In this document: positions 14,954-23,456 of the stretch, in pieces | Layout: the number at the start of each line of letters is the position of its first letter | Numbering within the stretch: position 1 is the stretch's first letter | Made by a program: the position numbers and the translations under genes | The notes under the pieces: generated by a model | Seen by the model: the letters and a program-made list of their open reading frames with translations, nothing else | What the model was told of the DNA's origin: nothing | Databases searched by the model: none | Source: Luoshenia tenuis | GTDB lineage: Bacteria; Bacillota; Clostridia; Christensenellales; GCA-900066905 | Assembly: GCF_014384745.1 (NCBI RefSeq) | Contig: NZ_JACRSO010000003.1 | Span: 372,001-436,000, forward strand | Direction: 5' to 3' | Length of the DNA: 64,000 nt

Positions 14954-15535
14954 ATGAAGGAGCGGGACCATAGGGTGCGGGTAACGCGAATGCTGCTGCG
15001 CCGGGCGCTTTGCGACCTGCTGCGGCAAAAGCCCTTGCAGAACATCTCCATTAAGGAGCTTTGCGCCCAGGCAGGGGTGAACCGGGGTACATTTTACGCC
15101 CACTATACCGACCTGCATGGCCTGCTTGGCCAAATGGAAGAGGAGATGCTGGGAAATTTCCGTCAGGCGCTGGAGCCACTGCTGGCGGTGGGGGAGGGCC
15201 ACCTGACCCCGGCGGACATTACCGCGGGCATTTTTGAGCTGTTAAAGGAGAATGCGGACCTTTGCACCGTGACTTTGGGCCCTTATGGGGACAAGGCCTT
15301 TGCGCTGCGGCTGCTAAACATCGGCCGGGAGGCGTATATGGAGGCGTACTCGCGCTTGTTTGCCGGGGCCAGCCCCAAGCAGCTGGCGTACTTTTACGCC
15401 TTTGTCAGCGCCGGGTGCATAGGGCTTATGCAAAAGTGGCTGGATGAGGGCATGGCGATACCGGCGCAGGAGGCAGCCCGCATGGCCGAGGGGTTCATGG
15501 TAGGCGGGATGGGCAGCCTACAGGGCCGGCGTTGA
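14954..15535 (+). CDS. TetR/AcrR family transcriptional regulator
   Basis: A 193-residue repressor-type protein. The N-terminal helix-turn-helix is RRALCDLLRQKPLQNISIKELCAQAGVNRGTFYAHYTD (residues ~15-52), and the rest is a helical ligand/dimer domain of the TetR_C_8 kind. The start ATG at 14954 has AAAGGGAGG eight bases upstream; the frame extends further up without a site. It is divergent from the SDR gene with about 180 bases between, so it probably controls that gene and itself. Its stop codon lies inside the -35 box of the next gene. Confidence 0.9.
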   Translation: MKERDHRVRVTRMLLRRALCDLLRQKPLQNISIKELCAQAGVNRGTFYAHYTDLHGLLGQMEEEMLGNFRQALEPLLAVGEGHLTPADITAGIFELLKENADLCTVTLGPYGDKAFALRLLNIGREAYMEAYSRLFAGASPKQLAYFYAFVSAGCIGLMQKWLDEGMAIPAQEAARMAEGFMVGGMGSLQGRR

Positions 15536-15560
15536 CTTTTGGGGCCGGCCGCCCTACAAT
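15532..15560 (+). promoter_or_regulatory. Promoter of the HD-domain gene, overlapping the tetR stop
   Basis: TTGACT (15532-15537), a 17-base spacer and TACAAT (15555-15560). The -35 contains the TGA of the preceding tetR gene. Confidence 0.65.
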
Positions 15561-15600
15561 AGGGCCTAAAGACAGGGGAACCAAAGGAGGAGAAAATGCG

Positions 15601-16185
15601 ATGATGACGCGGGAGGCGGCGCTTGGACTGCTGCAACAATATAACAAAGAACCCTTCCACATCCGCCATGGGCTGACGGTGGAGGGCGTGATGCGCTACT
15701 TTGCCCGGGAACTGGGCTATGGCGAGCAGGAGGATTTCTGGGGCCTGGTGGGGCTGCTGCACGACCTGGATTTTGAGCTGTACCCGGAGGCGCACTGCAT
15801 CAAGGGCCAGGAGATGATGCGGGAAGCGGGGCTGCCCGAGGAAATGATCCGCGCGGCGGCCAGCCATGGCTACGGCCTCACGGTGGATATAGCCCCGGAG
15901 CAGGAGATGGAAAAGGTGCTGTACGCCTGCGACGAGCTGACCGGCCTGATCGGCGCGGCGGCAAAAATGCGGCCCAGCAAGAGCGTGCAGGACATGGAGC
16001 CCAAATCCGTCAAGAAAAAGTACAAGAGTGCGGGCTTTGCGGCGGGCTGCTCCCGCGAGGTGATCGCAAACGGGGCCGAGATGCTGGGCTGGGGGCTGGA
16101 CGAGCTGATCGCCAGGACGCTGGAGGCCATGAAGGCCTGCGAGGCCAGCGTGGATGAGCAGATGCACGCGCTGGGACTGGAATAG
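15601..16185 (+). CDS. HD-domain phosphohydrolase-like protein
   Basis: A 194-residue HD superfamily protein: His in FHIRHGLTVEGVMRYFA, the HD pair in LVGLLHDLDFELY and further His/Asp at EAHCIKGQ and YACDELTG. The family binds metal and hydrolyses phosphoesters or nucleotides; close relatives are often annotated hydrolase or HDIG protein and the substrate is unknown. ATG at 15601 lies ten bases after AAAGGAGG. It has its own promoter and ends at a GC-rich terminator. Confidence 0.85.
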   Translation: MMTREAALGLLQQYNKEPFHIRHGLTVEGVMRYFARELGYGEQEDFWGLVGLLHDLDFELYPEAHCIKGQEMMREAGLPEEMIRAAASHGYGLTVDIAPEQEMEKVLYACDELTGLIGAAAKMRPSKSVQDMEPKSVKKKYKSAGFAAGCSREVIANGAEMLGWGLDELIARTLEAMKACEASVDEQMHALGLE

Positions 16186-16200
16186 CCGGGGATAAGAGGA

Positions 16201-16226
16201 GGCGCGCGGGAGACCGCGCGCCTTTT
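16201..16226 (+). terminator. Intrinsic terminator after the HD gene
   Basis: GGCGCGCGG / CCGCGCGCC with a GAGA tetraloop followed by TTTT. Confidence 0.88.
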
Positions 16227-16236
16227 GCGTTATGGA

Positions 16237-16422
16237 TCAGCGCCGCCCGCCCAGCGCTTTAAGGGTCTTGATGCGCAGGCGCTTTAGCTTCCATCCGGCC
16301 AGGGTGATATAGATACAATCCTCACAGCCGCCCTGCACGTCCAGCGAGATCTGCTCCAACGTGCAGCGGTTTGAGGCGTTATAGACGCAAAAATAATTGG
16401 CGCAGGCTTTGATCGAGGGCAT
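16237..16422 (-). CDS. Small Cys-rich protein, unrecognised
   Basis: A 61-residue protein starting ATG at 16422 (MPSIKACANYFCVYN), eight bases after GGGGTG, four bases after the stop of the ribbon-helix-helix gene. Five cysteines lie in a C-x4-C-x8-C-x12-C-x2-C pattern (CANYFC, NRC, GGCEDC), typical of small zinc or Fe-S binding proteins found in Clostridia. A basic C-terminal tail (KLKRLRIKTLK) suggests nucleic-acid contact. I see no named family. The tight pairing with a DNA-binding gene suggests joint function. Confidence 0.65.
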   Translation of the reverse strand: MPSIKACANYFCVYNASNRCTLEQISLDVQGGCEDCIYITLAGWKLKRLRIKTLKALGGRR

Positions 16423-16426
16423 ACGC

Positions 16427-16633
16427 TTACACCCCGCCCGAAGGCCCGGGCCCGCGATCATCCTGATCGCGCAGGAGGTGATCAAGCCCATAATCGATAC
16501 ACTGGTTGATCAGGCTGCTGCGGCTTATATCGTATTGCGCCGCCAGTTGATCGATCTGCTCGATCTTATCCGGCGGGATGCGGATGGTGATTGGATTTTT
16601 GCGATAGGGTTTGGGTATAAAGTTATCGTGCAT
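16427..16633 (-). CDS. Ribbon-helix-helix (CopG-like) DNA-binding protein
   Basis: A 68-residue protein. The RHH fold is clear: basic strand NPITIRIPPDKIEQIDQLA, then helices around YDISRSSLINQCIDYGLDHLL. Such dimers bind short inverted repeats as repressors, often of their own operon or of plasmid/toxin-antitoxin genes. AGGAGGGAT lies eight bases before the ATG at 16633. The partner Cys-rich gene does not look like a toxin, so a toxin-antitoxin reading is not supported. Its target is probably its own promoter in the AT-rich 16634-16780 spacer. Confidence 0.85.
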   Translation of the reverse strand: MHDNFIPKPYRKNPITIRIPPDKIEQIDQLAAQYDISRSSLINQCIDYGLDHLLRDQDDRGPGPSGGV

Positions 16634-16798
16634 CGTCTTATCCCTCCTATCCTATCGTAATCGAGATGCGCTGCCGGATAAAGATGCTTTTTCCGCATAC
16701 ATTTGCGACTACGCTACCTGATGATTATAAGAGATGGGAAGGGTTTTGTGTGGAAATGACGCAATTATGACGCCATGAAACGCAAGAAAAAAACAAAT

Positions 16799-16840
16799 AA
16801 AAAGGCCGCCTCCGCTGTAAAATGCGAAGACGGCTTTTTT
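16799..16840 (-). terminator. Terminator of the Fe-alcohol dehydrogenase gene
   Basis: On the minus strand AAAAAGCCGTCTTCGC pairs, with small bulges, to GCGGAGGCGGCCTTTTT, followed by T-rich sequence. Confidence 0.75.
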
Positions 16841-16869
16841 GATCTATTCGGTTTAACTTTGCCGGAGGC

Positions 16870-18048
16870 TTACCGGTCGGCCGCCAGGTTGTAGATGGCG
16901 GTGACGTCCTTGGCGTTCAGCTTGACAAAGCCGCCCAGGGGGTTCTCGTCGCTGACGCCCAGGGTTTTGACCAGCAGGGGGATATCCTCTTTCTTGGCGC
17001 CGATCTCGGCAAAGGAGAGCGGCATGCCGATGGACTTGAGGAATTTCTCCAGGGCCGCGATGCCCGCTAGCGCCGTCTTTTCAGGATTCTGCTCATCCAT
17101 CTGACAGCCCCAGACCCGCACGGCCAGGTTGGCAAAGCGGTTCACATCGTGCTTGTAGACATATTTCATCCAGGCGGGGAAGATCACCGCCAGGCCCGCG
17201 CCATGGGCGCAATCGTACAGGGCGCTAAGCTCATGTTCGATATTATGGCTGGCCCAGTCCTGCTCGCGGCCTACGCCGCAAAGGTTGTTATGGGCCACCA
17301 TGCCGGCCCACATCACGTTGGCCTGGGCATCGTAGTTGTGGCTGTCGGCAATCACCCGGGGGGTCTCGCGGATCATGGTCAGCAGCACGGCCTCGCACAG
17401 CCGGTCGGTGATCTCCACCTCTTTGGTGTTGGTGAAGTAGCGCTCAAACACGTGGGCCATGATGTCGGTGGCGCCACAGGCGCTCTGGTAGGCGGGCAGG
17501 GTGAACACCAGTTCCGGATTCATGATGGAAAAGCGGGGCCGCAGCGCGTCCGAGCCGGTACCGCGCTTGTGCATGGTCTCCTCATTGGTGACCACACTGT
17601 CGCCCGAGCCCTCGCTGCCCGCGGCGGGGATGGTCAGCACTGTGCCCACAGGCAGGGCCTTTTCGATGGCCACGCCGCCCTCGTAGAAATCCCAGAAATC
17701 TCCATCGTACAGGACGCCCGCGGCGATGGCCTTGGAAGAATCGATGGTGGAGCCGCCGCCCACGGCCAGGATGAAATCCACGCCCTCTTTGCGGCACAGG
17801 GCGATGCCCTCGCGCACCAGGCCGCTGCGGGGGTTGGGCTTGACGCCGCCTAGGGAGACAAAGCTGATGCCTGCGGCCTTGAGCGAGGCCTCTACCCGGC
17901 CGATCAGGCCGCTGCGCACGGCCGAACCGCCGCCGTAATGAATCAGCACTTTGCTGCCGCCAAAGCGCTTGACCAGATCCCCGGCCGAGGACTCCATGCC
18001 CTTACCAAAGGCAAAATACGTGGGGCTGTAAAAACCAAAATTCTCCAT
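16870..18048 (-). CDS. Iron-containing alcohol dehydrogenase (butanol dehydrogenase type)
   Basis: A 392-residue group III metal-dependent alcohol dehydrogenase. The N-terminal NFGFYSPTYFAFGKG, the dinucleotide loop FILAVGGGSTIDSSKAIA and the metal-ligand region (GATDIMAHVFERYF, later EHELSALYDCAHGAGLAVIFPAWM) are as in BdhA/YqhD-type enzymes, which reduce aldehydes with NAD(P)H. The His ligands appear in MAHVFE, HNIEHELS and CAHGAG. ATG at 18048 has GGAGGAGAACG upstream. It is a single-gene unit with its own terminator; likely fermentative redox balancing. Confidence 0.93.
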   Translation of the reverse strand: MENFGFYSPTYFAFGKGMESSAGDLVKRFGGSKVLIHYGGGSAVRSGLIGRVEASLKAAGISFVSLGGVKPNPRSGLVREGIALCRKEGVDFILAVGGGSTIDSSKAIAAGVLYDGDFWDFYEGGVAIEKALPVGTVLTIPAAGSEGSGDSVVTNEETMHKRGTGSDALRPRFSIMNPELVFTLPAYQSACGATDIMAHVFERYFTNTKEVEITDRLCEAVLLTMIRETPRVIADSHNYDAQANVMWAGMVAHNNLCGVGREQDWASHNIEHELSALYDCAHGAGLAVIFPAWMKYVYKHDVNRFANLAVRVWGCQMDEQNPEKTALAGIAALEKFLKSIGMPLSFAEIGAKKEDIPLLVKTLGVSDENPLGGFVKLNAKDVTAIYNLAADR

Positions 18049-18242
18049 AAAAACCGTTCTCCTCCTTCATTTGTGCGCAAACGCTGCCGATAATTGCAGC
18101 CTGTTTATAAACAAAAATTGCTTCCAAGGTAAAGATACCATAAACTGGTGGCGGGCGCAATGCGCAAATACCGGCCCGCACCCTATCTGTAGAAATGTGG
18201 AGGCGCAAGGGTGAAACAGATCCGGCATTGGGGAGAGCGGCC

Positions 18243-19037
18243 CTACCCCTGCCGCTCGCGGTAGGCGCGGGGGGTCATAGAACAGTGGCGCAGAAAGGTG
18301 CGGTTAAAGGTGCGCTGGTTTTCAAAACCGCAGTCCAGGGCGATCTGGGCGATCTTCCGGTCGGTAGCGCGCAGCAGGCCCTGGGCCTGGCGCACCCGGA
18401 GGCTACCCACATAATCGCTAAAGCCCATGCCCAGCTTTTGGGAAAAAAGGCGGGAGAGGTAGTACTTGCTGGAGCCTACGGCCTGGGCGACCTGCCCCAG
18501 GGTAAGGGGCTTTGCGATGTTTTGGTTGATATAGGCGATGGCGCGGGCGGTCAGGTCGTAGGGCGCGCTCTCTAAGGGGCGGCGCAGGGACAGCTGTGCA
18601 AAGGCGTGCGCCAGGATCAGCTGGGTGAGCGCCGCGCACACGGCGGGGGAACGCTCCCCGCGGCTTTGGGCGCGCAGGGCGCGCAGCGCGTACACCATAT
18701 CCGGATGCACGGCTTCCGGGGGCAAAAAGGGGTCCTCCGGCTCAAGGCGGGTGAGGGTGCGCAGCGCCTCCCCGGCCAGGCGGGGATGGCAGATGGCAAA
18801 GAGGAAATGTCCATTTTTCTCGTCCGCATCGGTTACGTACGAATGGATGGCATTGGGGAAGATGACCGCCATCCACCCCGGATAAAGCGTGTGCGTGCAC
18901 CCGGCGCAGGTGACGGTGATGGCGCCGGATTCCACGTAAAAAAGCTCTACGCCCTCATGCAGATGGGGCGGAAAGGTGAGCGTACGGTTCTCGTAAACGT
19001 CCAGATCCTCCGGGCGGTTTTCATAGGTGGGAACCAC
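18243..19037 (-). CDS. AraC family transcriptional regulator
   Basis: A 264-residue regulator with an N-terminal cupin sensor (HLHEGVELFYVESGAITVTCAG, YPGWMAVIFPNAIHSY) and a C-terminal pair of helix-turn-helices (LTLGQVAQAVGSSKYYLSRLFSQKLG and IAQIALDCGFENQRTFNRTFLRHCSMTPRAYR, each seen in part). The GTG start at 19037 lies nine bases after AGGGGG. It is divergent from the Gfo/Idh oxidoreductase gene across 150 bases that include a perfect palindrome, so it most likely activates that gene and the sugar isomerase in response to a sugar or polyol. Confidence 0.92.
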   Translation of the reverse strand: MVPTYENRPEDLDVYENRTLTFPPHLHEGVELFYVESGAITVTCAGCTHTLYPGWMAVIFPNAIHSYVTDADEKNGHFLFAICHPRLAGEALRTLTRLEPEDPFLPPEAVHPDMVYALRALRAQSRGERSPAVCAALTQLILAHAFAQLSLRRPLESAPYDLTARAIAYINQNIAKPLTLGQVAQAVGSSKYYLSRLFSQKLGMGFSDYVGSLRVRQAQGLLRATDRKIAQIALDCGFENQRTFNRTFLRHCSMTPRAYRERQG

Positions 19038-19142
19038 AGGATAAGACCCCCTCTCAAGTGCGCAATAATTGTCTATATTTTTATTCTAACCGTCCTGTAC
19101 ACAGAAGTAAAGCGTGATACAATCAAGATAAAGACCATTCGC

Positions 19143-19156
19143 ACCGCATATGCGGT
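19143..19156. promoter_or_regulatory. Perfect 14-bp palindrome in the araC/oxidoreductase spacer
   Basis: ACCGCATATGCGGT lies 32 bases before the oxidoreductase start, just downstream of a TACAAT box (19117-19122). A dimeric regulator could bind it; AraC proteins usually prefer direct repeats, so the ligand is uncertain. Confidence 0.4.
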
Positions 19157-19187
19157 TAGCGCCAATGGAAGGGGGAGCTAGAAAAAG

Positions 19188-20294
19188 ATGCAGAAAGTAA
19201 AGATCGGCATGGTGGGCGTGGGGGACATCAGCGGCATCTACCTAAAGAACATCACGGGGATGTTTAAGGAGATTGAGCTGGTGGCGGTGTGCGACCTGAT
19301 CCGCGAAAAGGCCGAAAAGGCCCAGGCGGAGTACGGCGTGCCCAAGATATACGACACCATGCACGAGCTGTTTGCGGACCCGGAGATCGACATCGTGCTC
19401 AACCTGACCCGGCCAAACGAGCATTACGGCGTTTCCAGCGAGGCGCTCAAGGCCGGCAAGCACGTCTACAGCGAAAAGCCGCTGGCCGCCACCCTGGAGG
19501 ATGGCAAAAAGCTGGTGGCCCTGGCGCAGGAAAAGGGATTGATGCTGGGCGGCGCGCCGGATACCTTTTTGGGCGCGGGGATACAGACCTGCCGCAAGCT
19601 GATCGACGACGGGTACATCGGCCGGCCCATCGGCGCGGCGGCGTTTATGATCTGCCACGGCCACGAGAGCTGGCACCCGGACCCGGAGTTTTATTACGAA
19701 TTCGGCGGCGGCCCCATGATGGACATGGGCCCGTACTATATCACGGCGCTGATCAACCTGCTGGGCGGGGTCAAGACCGTGACGGGGCTGACGCGCAAGT
19801 CCTTCCCCACGCGCACCATCACCAGTGCGCCCAAGTTTGGCAAGGTGGTGCAGGTGGAGGTGCCCACCCATATATTGGGGATGATGGAGTTTGACTCCGG
19901 CGCGGTGGGGACCATTACCACCACGTTTGACGTACACTACCCCACCCAGGCGCGCTTTGAGGTGTACGGCTCGGAAGGCACCCTGATCGTGCCCGATCCC
20001 AACTACTTTGGCGGCCCGATCCAGCTGTACCGGCCGGAGGAGAAGCGCTATCTGGAGATGCCGCTGACCTTCCCGTATCCCGAGAACAGCCGGGCGCTGG
20101 GGCTGGCGGATATGGCCAAGGCCATTGTCACCGGGCGCGTGCCCCGAGCCAGCTACAAGCAGACCTACCACGTGTTGGAAGTGATGACGGCCTTTGCCCG
20201 CAGCAGCGACGCGGGGGCGAAGGTGGAGATCGAATCCCGCTTTGAGCGGCAAAAGCCCATGGTGAACAGTCCCTTAACCGGCGTGTTGGATTGA
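19188..20294 (+). CDS. Gfo/Idh/MocA family oxidoreductase
   Basis: A 368-residue NAD(P)-dependent sugar or polyol dehydrogenase. N-terminal Rossmann motif GMVGVGDISGIYLKN, the EKPLAA signature at about residues 95-100 (HVYSEKPLAATLEDGKKL), and a C-terminal alpha/beta domain with GGGPMMDMGPYYITALINLLG that carries catalytic residues. It resembles myo-inositol or glucoside-3-dehydrogenase-like enzymes. GGGGGAG precedes the ATG. With the downstream isomerase/epimerase and divergent AraC gene it forms a sugar or inositol-derivative catabolic unit; the exact substrate cannot be assigned. Confidence 0.93.
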   Translation: MQKVKIGMVGVGDISGIYLKNITGMFKEIELVAVCDLIREKAEKAQAEYGVPKIYDTMHELFADPEIDIVLNLTRPNEHYGVSSEALKAGKHVYSEKPLAATLEDGKKLVALAQEKGLMLGGAPDTFLGAGIQTCRKLIDDGYIGRPIGAAAFMICHGHESWHPDPEFYYEFGGGPMMDMGPYYITALINLLGGVKTVTGLTRKSFPTRTITSAPKFGKVVQVEVPTHILGMMEFDSGAVGTITTTFDVHYPTQARFEVYGSEGTLIVPDPNYFGGPIQLYRPEEKRYLEMPLTFPYPENSRALGLADMAKAIVTGRVPRASYKQTYHVLEVMTAFARSSDAGAKVEIESRFERQKPMVNSPLTGVLD

Positions 20295-20593
20295 GGGCGC
20301 ACGGCGCTTGGCAGAGAAAGCTGTAAGCCGCGGGAAATGCGGAAAAGCATGGCCCAGAGGTGACGCCTAAGCTCCCTCGCCGATGGACTTGGGATGACAG
20401 GGGCGGCAAGCAGCTCGGAGGAACGTGCGGGAAGCGGCGTGTGAAAAAGCGCAGGCTAGAAGCGCCGTCCAAGATTCCTCGAATGACGAGAGCAGGGTGG
20501 CAAGAGCGGAAAAAAGCAGATAAAGGCCCATGGCGGGCGAAAACGATAAAAAGCTCCATAATAGGAGCGGAAAAGAAAAGGGGAAAAGAGAAG
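20295..20593. other. Spacer with a decayed R2 repeat
   Basis: About 300 bases between two sugar-metabolism genes with no coding evidence. TTCCTCGAATGACGAG near 20480 and neighbouring sequence resemble a worn R2 element, and AAGGCCCATGGCGGGCG near 20523 matches part of the 91-bp tandem unit at 30.3 kb. Confidence 0.55.
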
Positions 20594-21412
20594 ATGAAAG
20601 TAGCTTATACGGGGTGGACGTGGCTGGTCAACCATCAGGACAACTACAAGTACGAGTTTGAGCAGTTTTTAAAAGAGGTGGCGGACATCGGGTACGACTC
20701 GGTGGAGAACTTTGCCTTTATCACCAAGTATTTTGACAATAACGCCGAAGAAGTGAAGGGGCTGCTGGACAAATACGGCCTGGAGATGGTGAACCTGTAC
20801 GAGCACTTCTCCACCGACCCGGAGGAGGATTACAAAAAGGCGGGCGAGTACATCGATTTTATGAAGAAGATTGGCGCGACCTACCTGAACCTCCAGGGCG
20901 TGATGTGGAAGGACGCCCCCTTTGACCGGCCCACCGACGAGGCCACGATCAAGGCGTATGCGGAGCTTTCCAACCGCATCGGCAAGCTGTGCAAGGAGAA
21001 CGGGTGCGTGGCGGTGTTCCATCCCCACGCGGCGACCCCGGTGTATACCGAGGAGCAGATCGACATCTTCCTGGCCAATACGGACCCGGCATACGTGTGG
21101 CTGTGCCCGGATACCGCCCATACCACCCTGGCGGGGATGGACGCGGTGGAGGCCTTTAAAAAATACCTGCCCCGCATCGGGTACGTCCACCTCAAGGATG
21201 TGGACCCGGATGTGAACAACTCGCCCGAGTGGCCCATGAACCGCTTTTGCGCGCTGGGCCTAGGGACGGTGGACTTCCGGGGCGTCTATCGGGTGCTCAA
21301 GGAGGGCGGATACGACGGGGTGCTGTGCGTGGAGCTGGATAAGCCGCTGGTGTGCAACTACAAAAGCGCGCTGGTCTCCCGCGAGTATATCCACAATGTG
21401 ATGGGGTTGTAA
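20594..21412 (+). CDS. Sugar phosphate isomerase/epimerase (IolE-like TIM barrel)
   Basis: A 272-residue AP-endonuclease-2/xylose-isomerase-like TIM barrel. Characteristic pieces are the strand-end acidic and His residues: GYDSVENFA, NLQGVMW, AVFHPHAATP, WLCPDTAHTTLAG (Asp/His metal ligands), YVHLKDVD and a final LCVELDKP Glu. The family includes inosose dehydratase, hydroxypyruvate isomerase and sugar epimerases. ATG at 20594 follows GGGGAAAAGAGAAG; longer frames upstream run through repeat DNA. It probably acts with the preceding dehydrogenase. A strong terminator follows. Confidence 0.9.
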   Translation: MKVAYTGWTWLVNHQDNYKYEFEQFLKEVADIGYDSVENFAFITKYFDNNAEEVKGLLDKYGLEMVNLYEHFSTDPEEDYKKAGEYIDFMKKIGATYLNLQGVMWKDAPFDRPTDEATIKAYAELSNRIGKLCKENGCVAVFHPHAATPVYTEEQIDIFLANTDPAYVWLCPDTAHTTLAGMDAVEAFKKYLPRIGYVHLKDVDPDVNNSPEWPMNRFCALGLGTVDFRGVYRVLKEGGYDGVLCVELDKPLVCNYKSALVSREYIHNVMGL

Positions 21413-21448
21413 AGGTACAAAGACCTTGTGCAATATTCCTAAGCCCTT

Positions 21449-21477
21449 AGGGCCGGCAAAAGCCGGCCCTTTTTTTG
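21449..21477 (+). terminator. Intrinsic terminator
   Basis: AGGGCCGGC / GCCGGCCCT with an AAAA loop and TTTTTTT tail. Confidence 0.95.
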
Positions 21478-21519
21478 TGCCGTACGCTAAACCGGCCAAA
21501 GGGAAGAGGAGGGGCGCGC

Positions 21520-22863
21520 TTAGATCACCCGCATACGCTGCCACTTGCCGCCCCGCCACCGCAGACAGTAGATGACCGCGCGGAAGCCCCAGTCCAGCAG
21601 GGCCATGGCGGCCCAGACCCCCACCGCCCCCATGCCCAAGGGATAGGCCAATAGATACGCGCCGCCAAAGCGGAAGGCCCACATGGACAGGATAGAGATC
21701 AGCATGGGGAACTTGACATCCCCGGCCGCGCGCAGGGAAGAGGGCAGGTCAAAGGCCAGGGGCCAGATCAGCGCGGCGCCTAGGGTGTGCCACAAGACCA
21801 TATCGCCCGTCAACTGCGCGGTGGCGGGGGACAGGTGATACAGCGAGAGGATCCAGGGCAGGCAAAGGTAGATGGCCCCGCTCAGCGCGGCCAGGGAGAT
21901 GTAAGCGGTCATCAGCAGCCGTTTATTGTAATAACGGGCCTGGGCATAGTCTTTGGCGCCCACACAGCGGGCGATGATGGTGACCATGGCCAGGGAGATG
22001 GCGCTACCGGGGATGACCTGGATGGAGGCCAGGGTCTGGGTGATGGCGTTGGCCGTGATGGCAGAGGTGCCGAAGGTGGCGGTCAGGTTGAGCAGGACGA
22101 TCTTGCCCAGCTGGAAGATGCCGTTTTCCACGCCGCCGGGCACGCCTACGGACATGATCTGCCGGCTCAGCGCCAGGTCGAACCGGTGGCGGAGGGACTT
22201 GAAAAGGTGCAGTTCCAGCTTTTGGTTGAGCAACAGCCCCACCACGATGACCGCCGCCACCCAGCGGGCGGCCAGCGTGGCGATGGCCGCGCCCACCGCG
22301 CCCATGGAAAGGCCGTAGATCAGCGCGGCGTTGCCGGCGCAGTTGATGGCGTTCATGAGCAGGGAGAGCTTCATGGTGACCCGGGCATTGCCCATGGTAC
22401 GGTAGATGGCCGTGCCCGCCTCAAAGATGGCGATGGCGGGGATGGACAGCGCCACGTAAAATAGATAGCCGCTGGCGTGATAGGCCACCTGCGCCTCGAT
22501 CTGCCCAAAGAGGCTGCCCACGATCCACCGGGAGGCCAGCAGCACCGCCAGCATGATGACCAGCGAGAGGGCCATATTCAGCCACATCAGTTCATCCGCA
22601 GCCCGGCGCGCCTTTTCGCCATTGCCGCTGCCCAGATACTGCCCGGCCACAACGGCGCCGCCCGAGGCCATGGCCGCGAACACATAGATCACCAACTGCA
22701 TCACCGTATCCACCAGCGATACGCCGGAGACCGCCGCCTCGCCCGCGCTGGCCACCATGACGGAGTCCACCATGCCCACGACCAGCTTGAGCGCCAGTTC
22801 CACGATCAACGGGAGGACCAAAAGCCGCAACTGTCTGGGGGTAAAAAGCCGTTCCTGCTGCAT
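21520..22863 (-). CDS. MATE family efflux transporter
   Basis: A 447-residue MATE antiporter with twelve predicted helices. The first half shows VGMVDSVMVASAGEAAVSGVSLVDT, the second half SALGGWI-like repeats ending in a basic tail. Start is ATG 22863 (MQQERLFTPRQL), with AGGAG 12 bases upstream; a TTG at 22869 would put the site at six bases and is also possible. The MerR-type gene just upstream in the same direction probably regulates it, a common drug-sensing pair. Substrate unknown. Different enough from the other two MATE proteins not to be a recent copy. Confidence 0.92.
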   Translation of the reverse strand: MQQERLFTPRQLRLLVLPLIVELALKLVVGMVDSVMVASAGEAAVSGVSLVDTVMQLVIYVFAAMASGGAVVAGQYLGSGNGEKARRAADELMWLNMALSLVIMLAVLLASRWIVGSLFGQIEAQVAYHASGYLFYVALSIPAIAIFEAGTAIYRTMGNARVTMKLSLLMNAINCAGNAALIYGLSMGAVGAAIATLAARWVAAVIVVGLLLNQKLELHLFKSLRHRFDLALSRQIMSVGVPGGVENGIFQLGKIVLLNLTATFGTSAITANAITQTLASIQVIPGSAISLAMVTIIARCVGAKDYAQARYYNKRLLMTAYISLAALSGAIYLCLPWILSLYHLSPATAQLTGDMVLWHTLGAALIWPLAFDLPSSLRAAGDVKFPMLISILSMWAFRFGGAYLLAYPLGMGAVGVWAAMALLDWGFRAVIYCLRWRGGKWQRMRVI

Positions 22864-22914
22864 GCCCAAAACCAACTCCTGTTCCGTTATATGCTGACTG
22901 ATGAGATAAAAAAA

Positions 22915-23328
22915 TCAGATGGCCATTTGATCGATACGGCGCAACTTTTCCTGCGCATCGCATATGGCGTCCAGCATTTGGGCGCGCGTGCGCAACAGGA
23001 TGGCGCGCCGGGCCTGCGCGGGCGCCTGGCCCGAGGATAGCATCCGGCGATATTGCACCAGGGTATCGATGCGCACGCCCAGCGCCCGCATGGAAAGCAC
23101 GAATTCGATATTGCGGCAGGCCGCCTCATCATAGACGCGCCGGCCGCCCGGCGTGCGCGCCGCCGGGGGGAGAACGCCCGCCCGCTCATAATAGCGCAGA
23201 GTATCCTTGGAGATAGAATAGCGCTGGCAGACCTGCGAAATGCTTGCGGGGGCCTGCGGCTGCCACGCGCTTGCCGCTCGGCGGGCCGCTGCGTCGGGGC
23301 GAGGCGAGGACGAAACGGTTTGAGGCAT
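22915..23328 (-). CDS. MerR family transcriptional regulator
   Basis: A 137-residue protein. After a 30-residue low-complexity head comes the MerR winged helix-turn-helix ISQVCQRYSISKDTLRYYERAGVLPPA, then R-x-Y-wing residues and a short coiled-coil dimerisation helix (QARRAILLRTRAQMLDAICDAQEKLR). No Cys pattern for metal sensing is visible, so a drug-type or small-molecule sensor is more likely. GGAGGGG lies five bases before the ATG at 23328. It sits 51 bases upstream of the MATE gene and is probably co-transcribed with it. Confidence 0.9.
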   Translation of the reverse strand: MPQTVSSSPRPDAAARRAASAWQPQAPASISQVCQRYSISKDTLRYYERAGVLPPAARTPGGRRVYDEAACRNIEFVLSMRALGVRIDTLVQYRRMLSSGQAPAQARRAILLRTRAQMLDAICDAQEKLRRIDQMAI

Positions 23329-23456
23329 CCTGAACCCCTCCTTTTTACGGAAAGATTTTTGCAATGCCCGCGCGGATGCAGCGCAGGCACTTTTTAGAAC
23401 ACCTGCATTGTATAATGAGAAAATAAAAATGTCTAATACTTATATTGCATGTGCGA

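Noticed and set aside
15394..16167. Minus-strand frame of 257 codons across tetR and the HD gene
   Set aside because: Overlaps two supported plus-strand genes and a promoter; His/Leu-rich antisense composition.
16237..16633. Toxin-antitoxin reading of the RHH/Cys-rich pair
   Set aside because: The Cys-rich partner has no toxin motif and follows rather than precedes in a way that fits no known pair.
19242..20252. Long minus-strand open frame (336 codons) opposite the Gfo/Idh gene
   Set aside because: High GC content opens antisense frames; the plus-strand protein has clear family motifs and the antisense product is His/Gly-rich with none.
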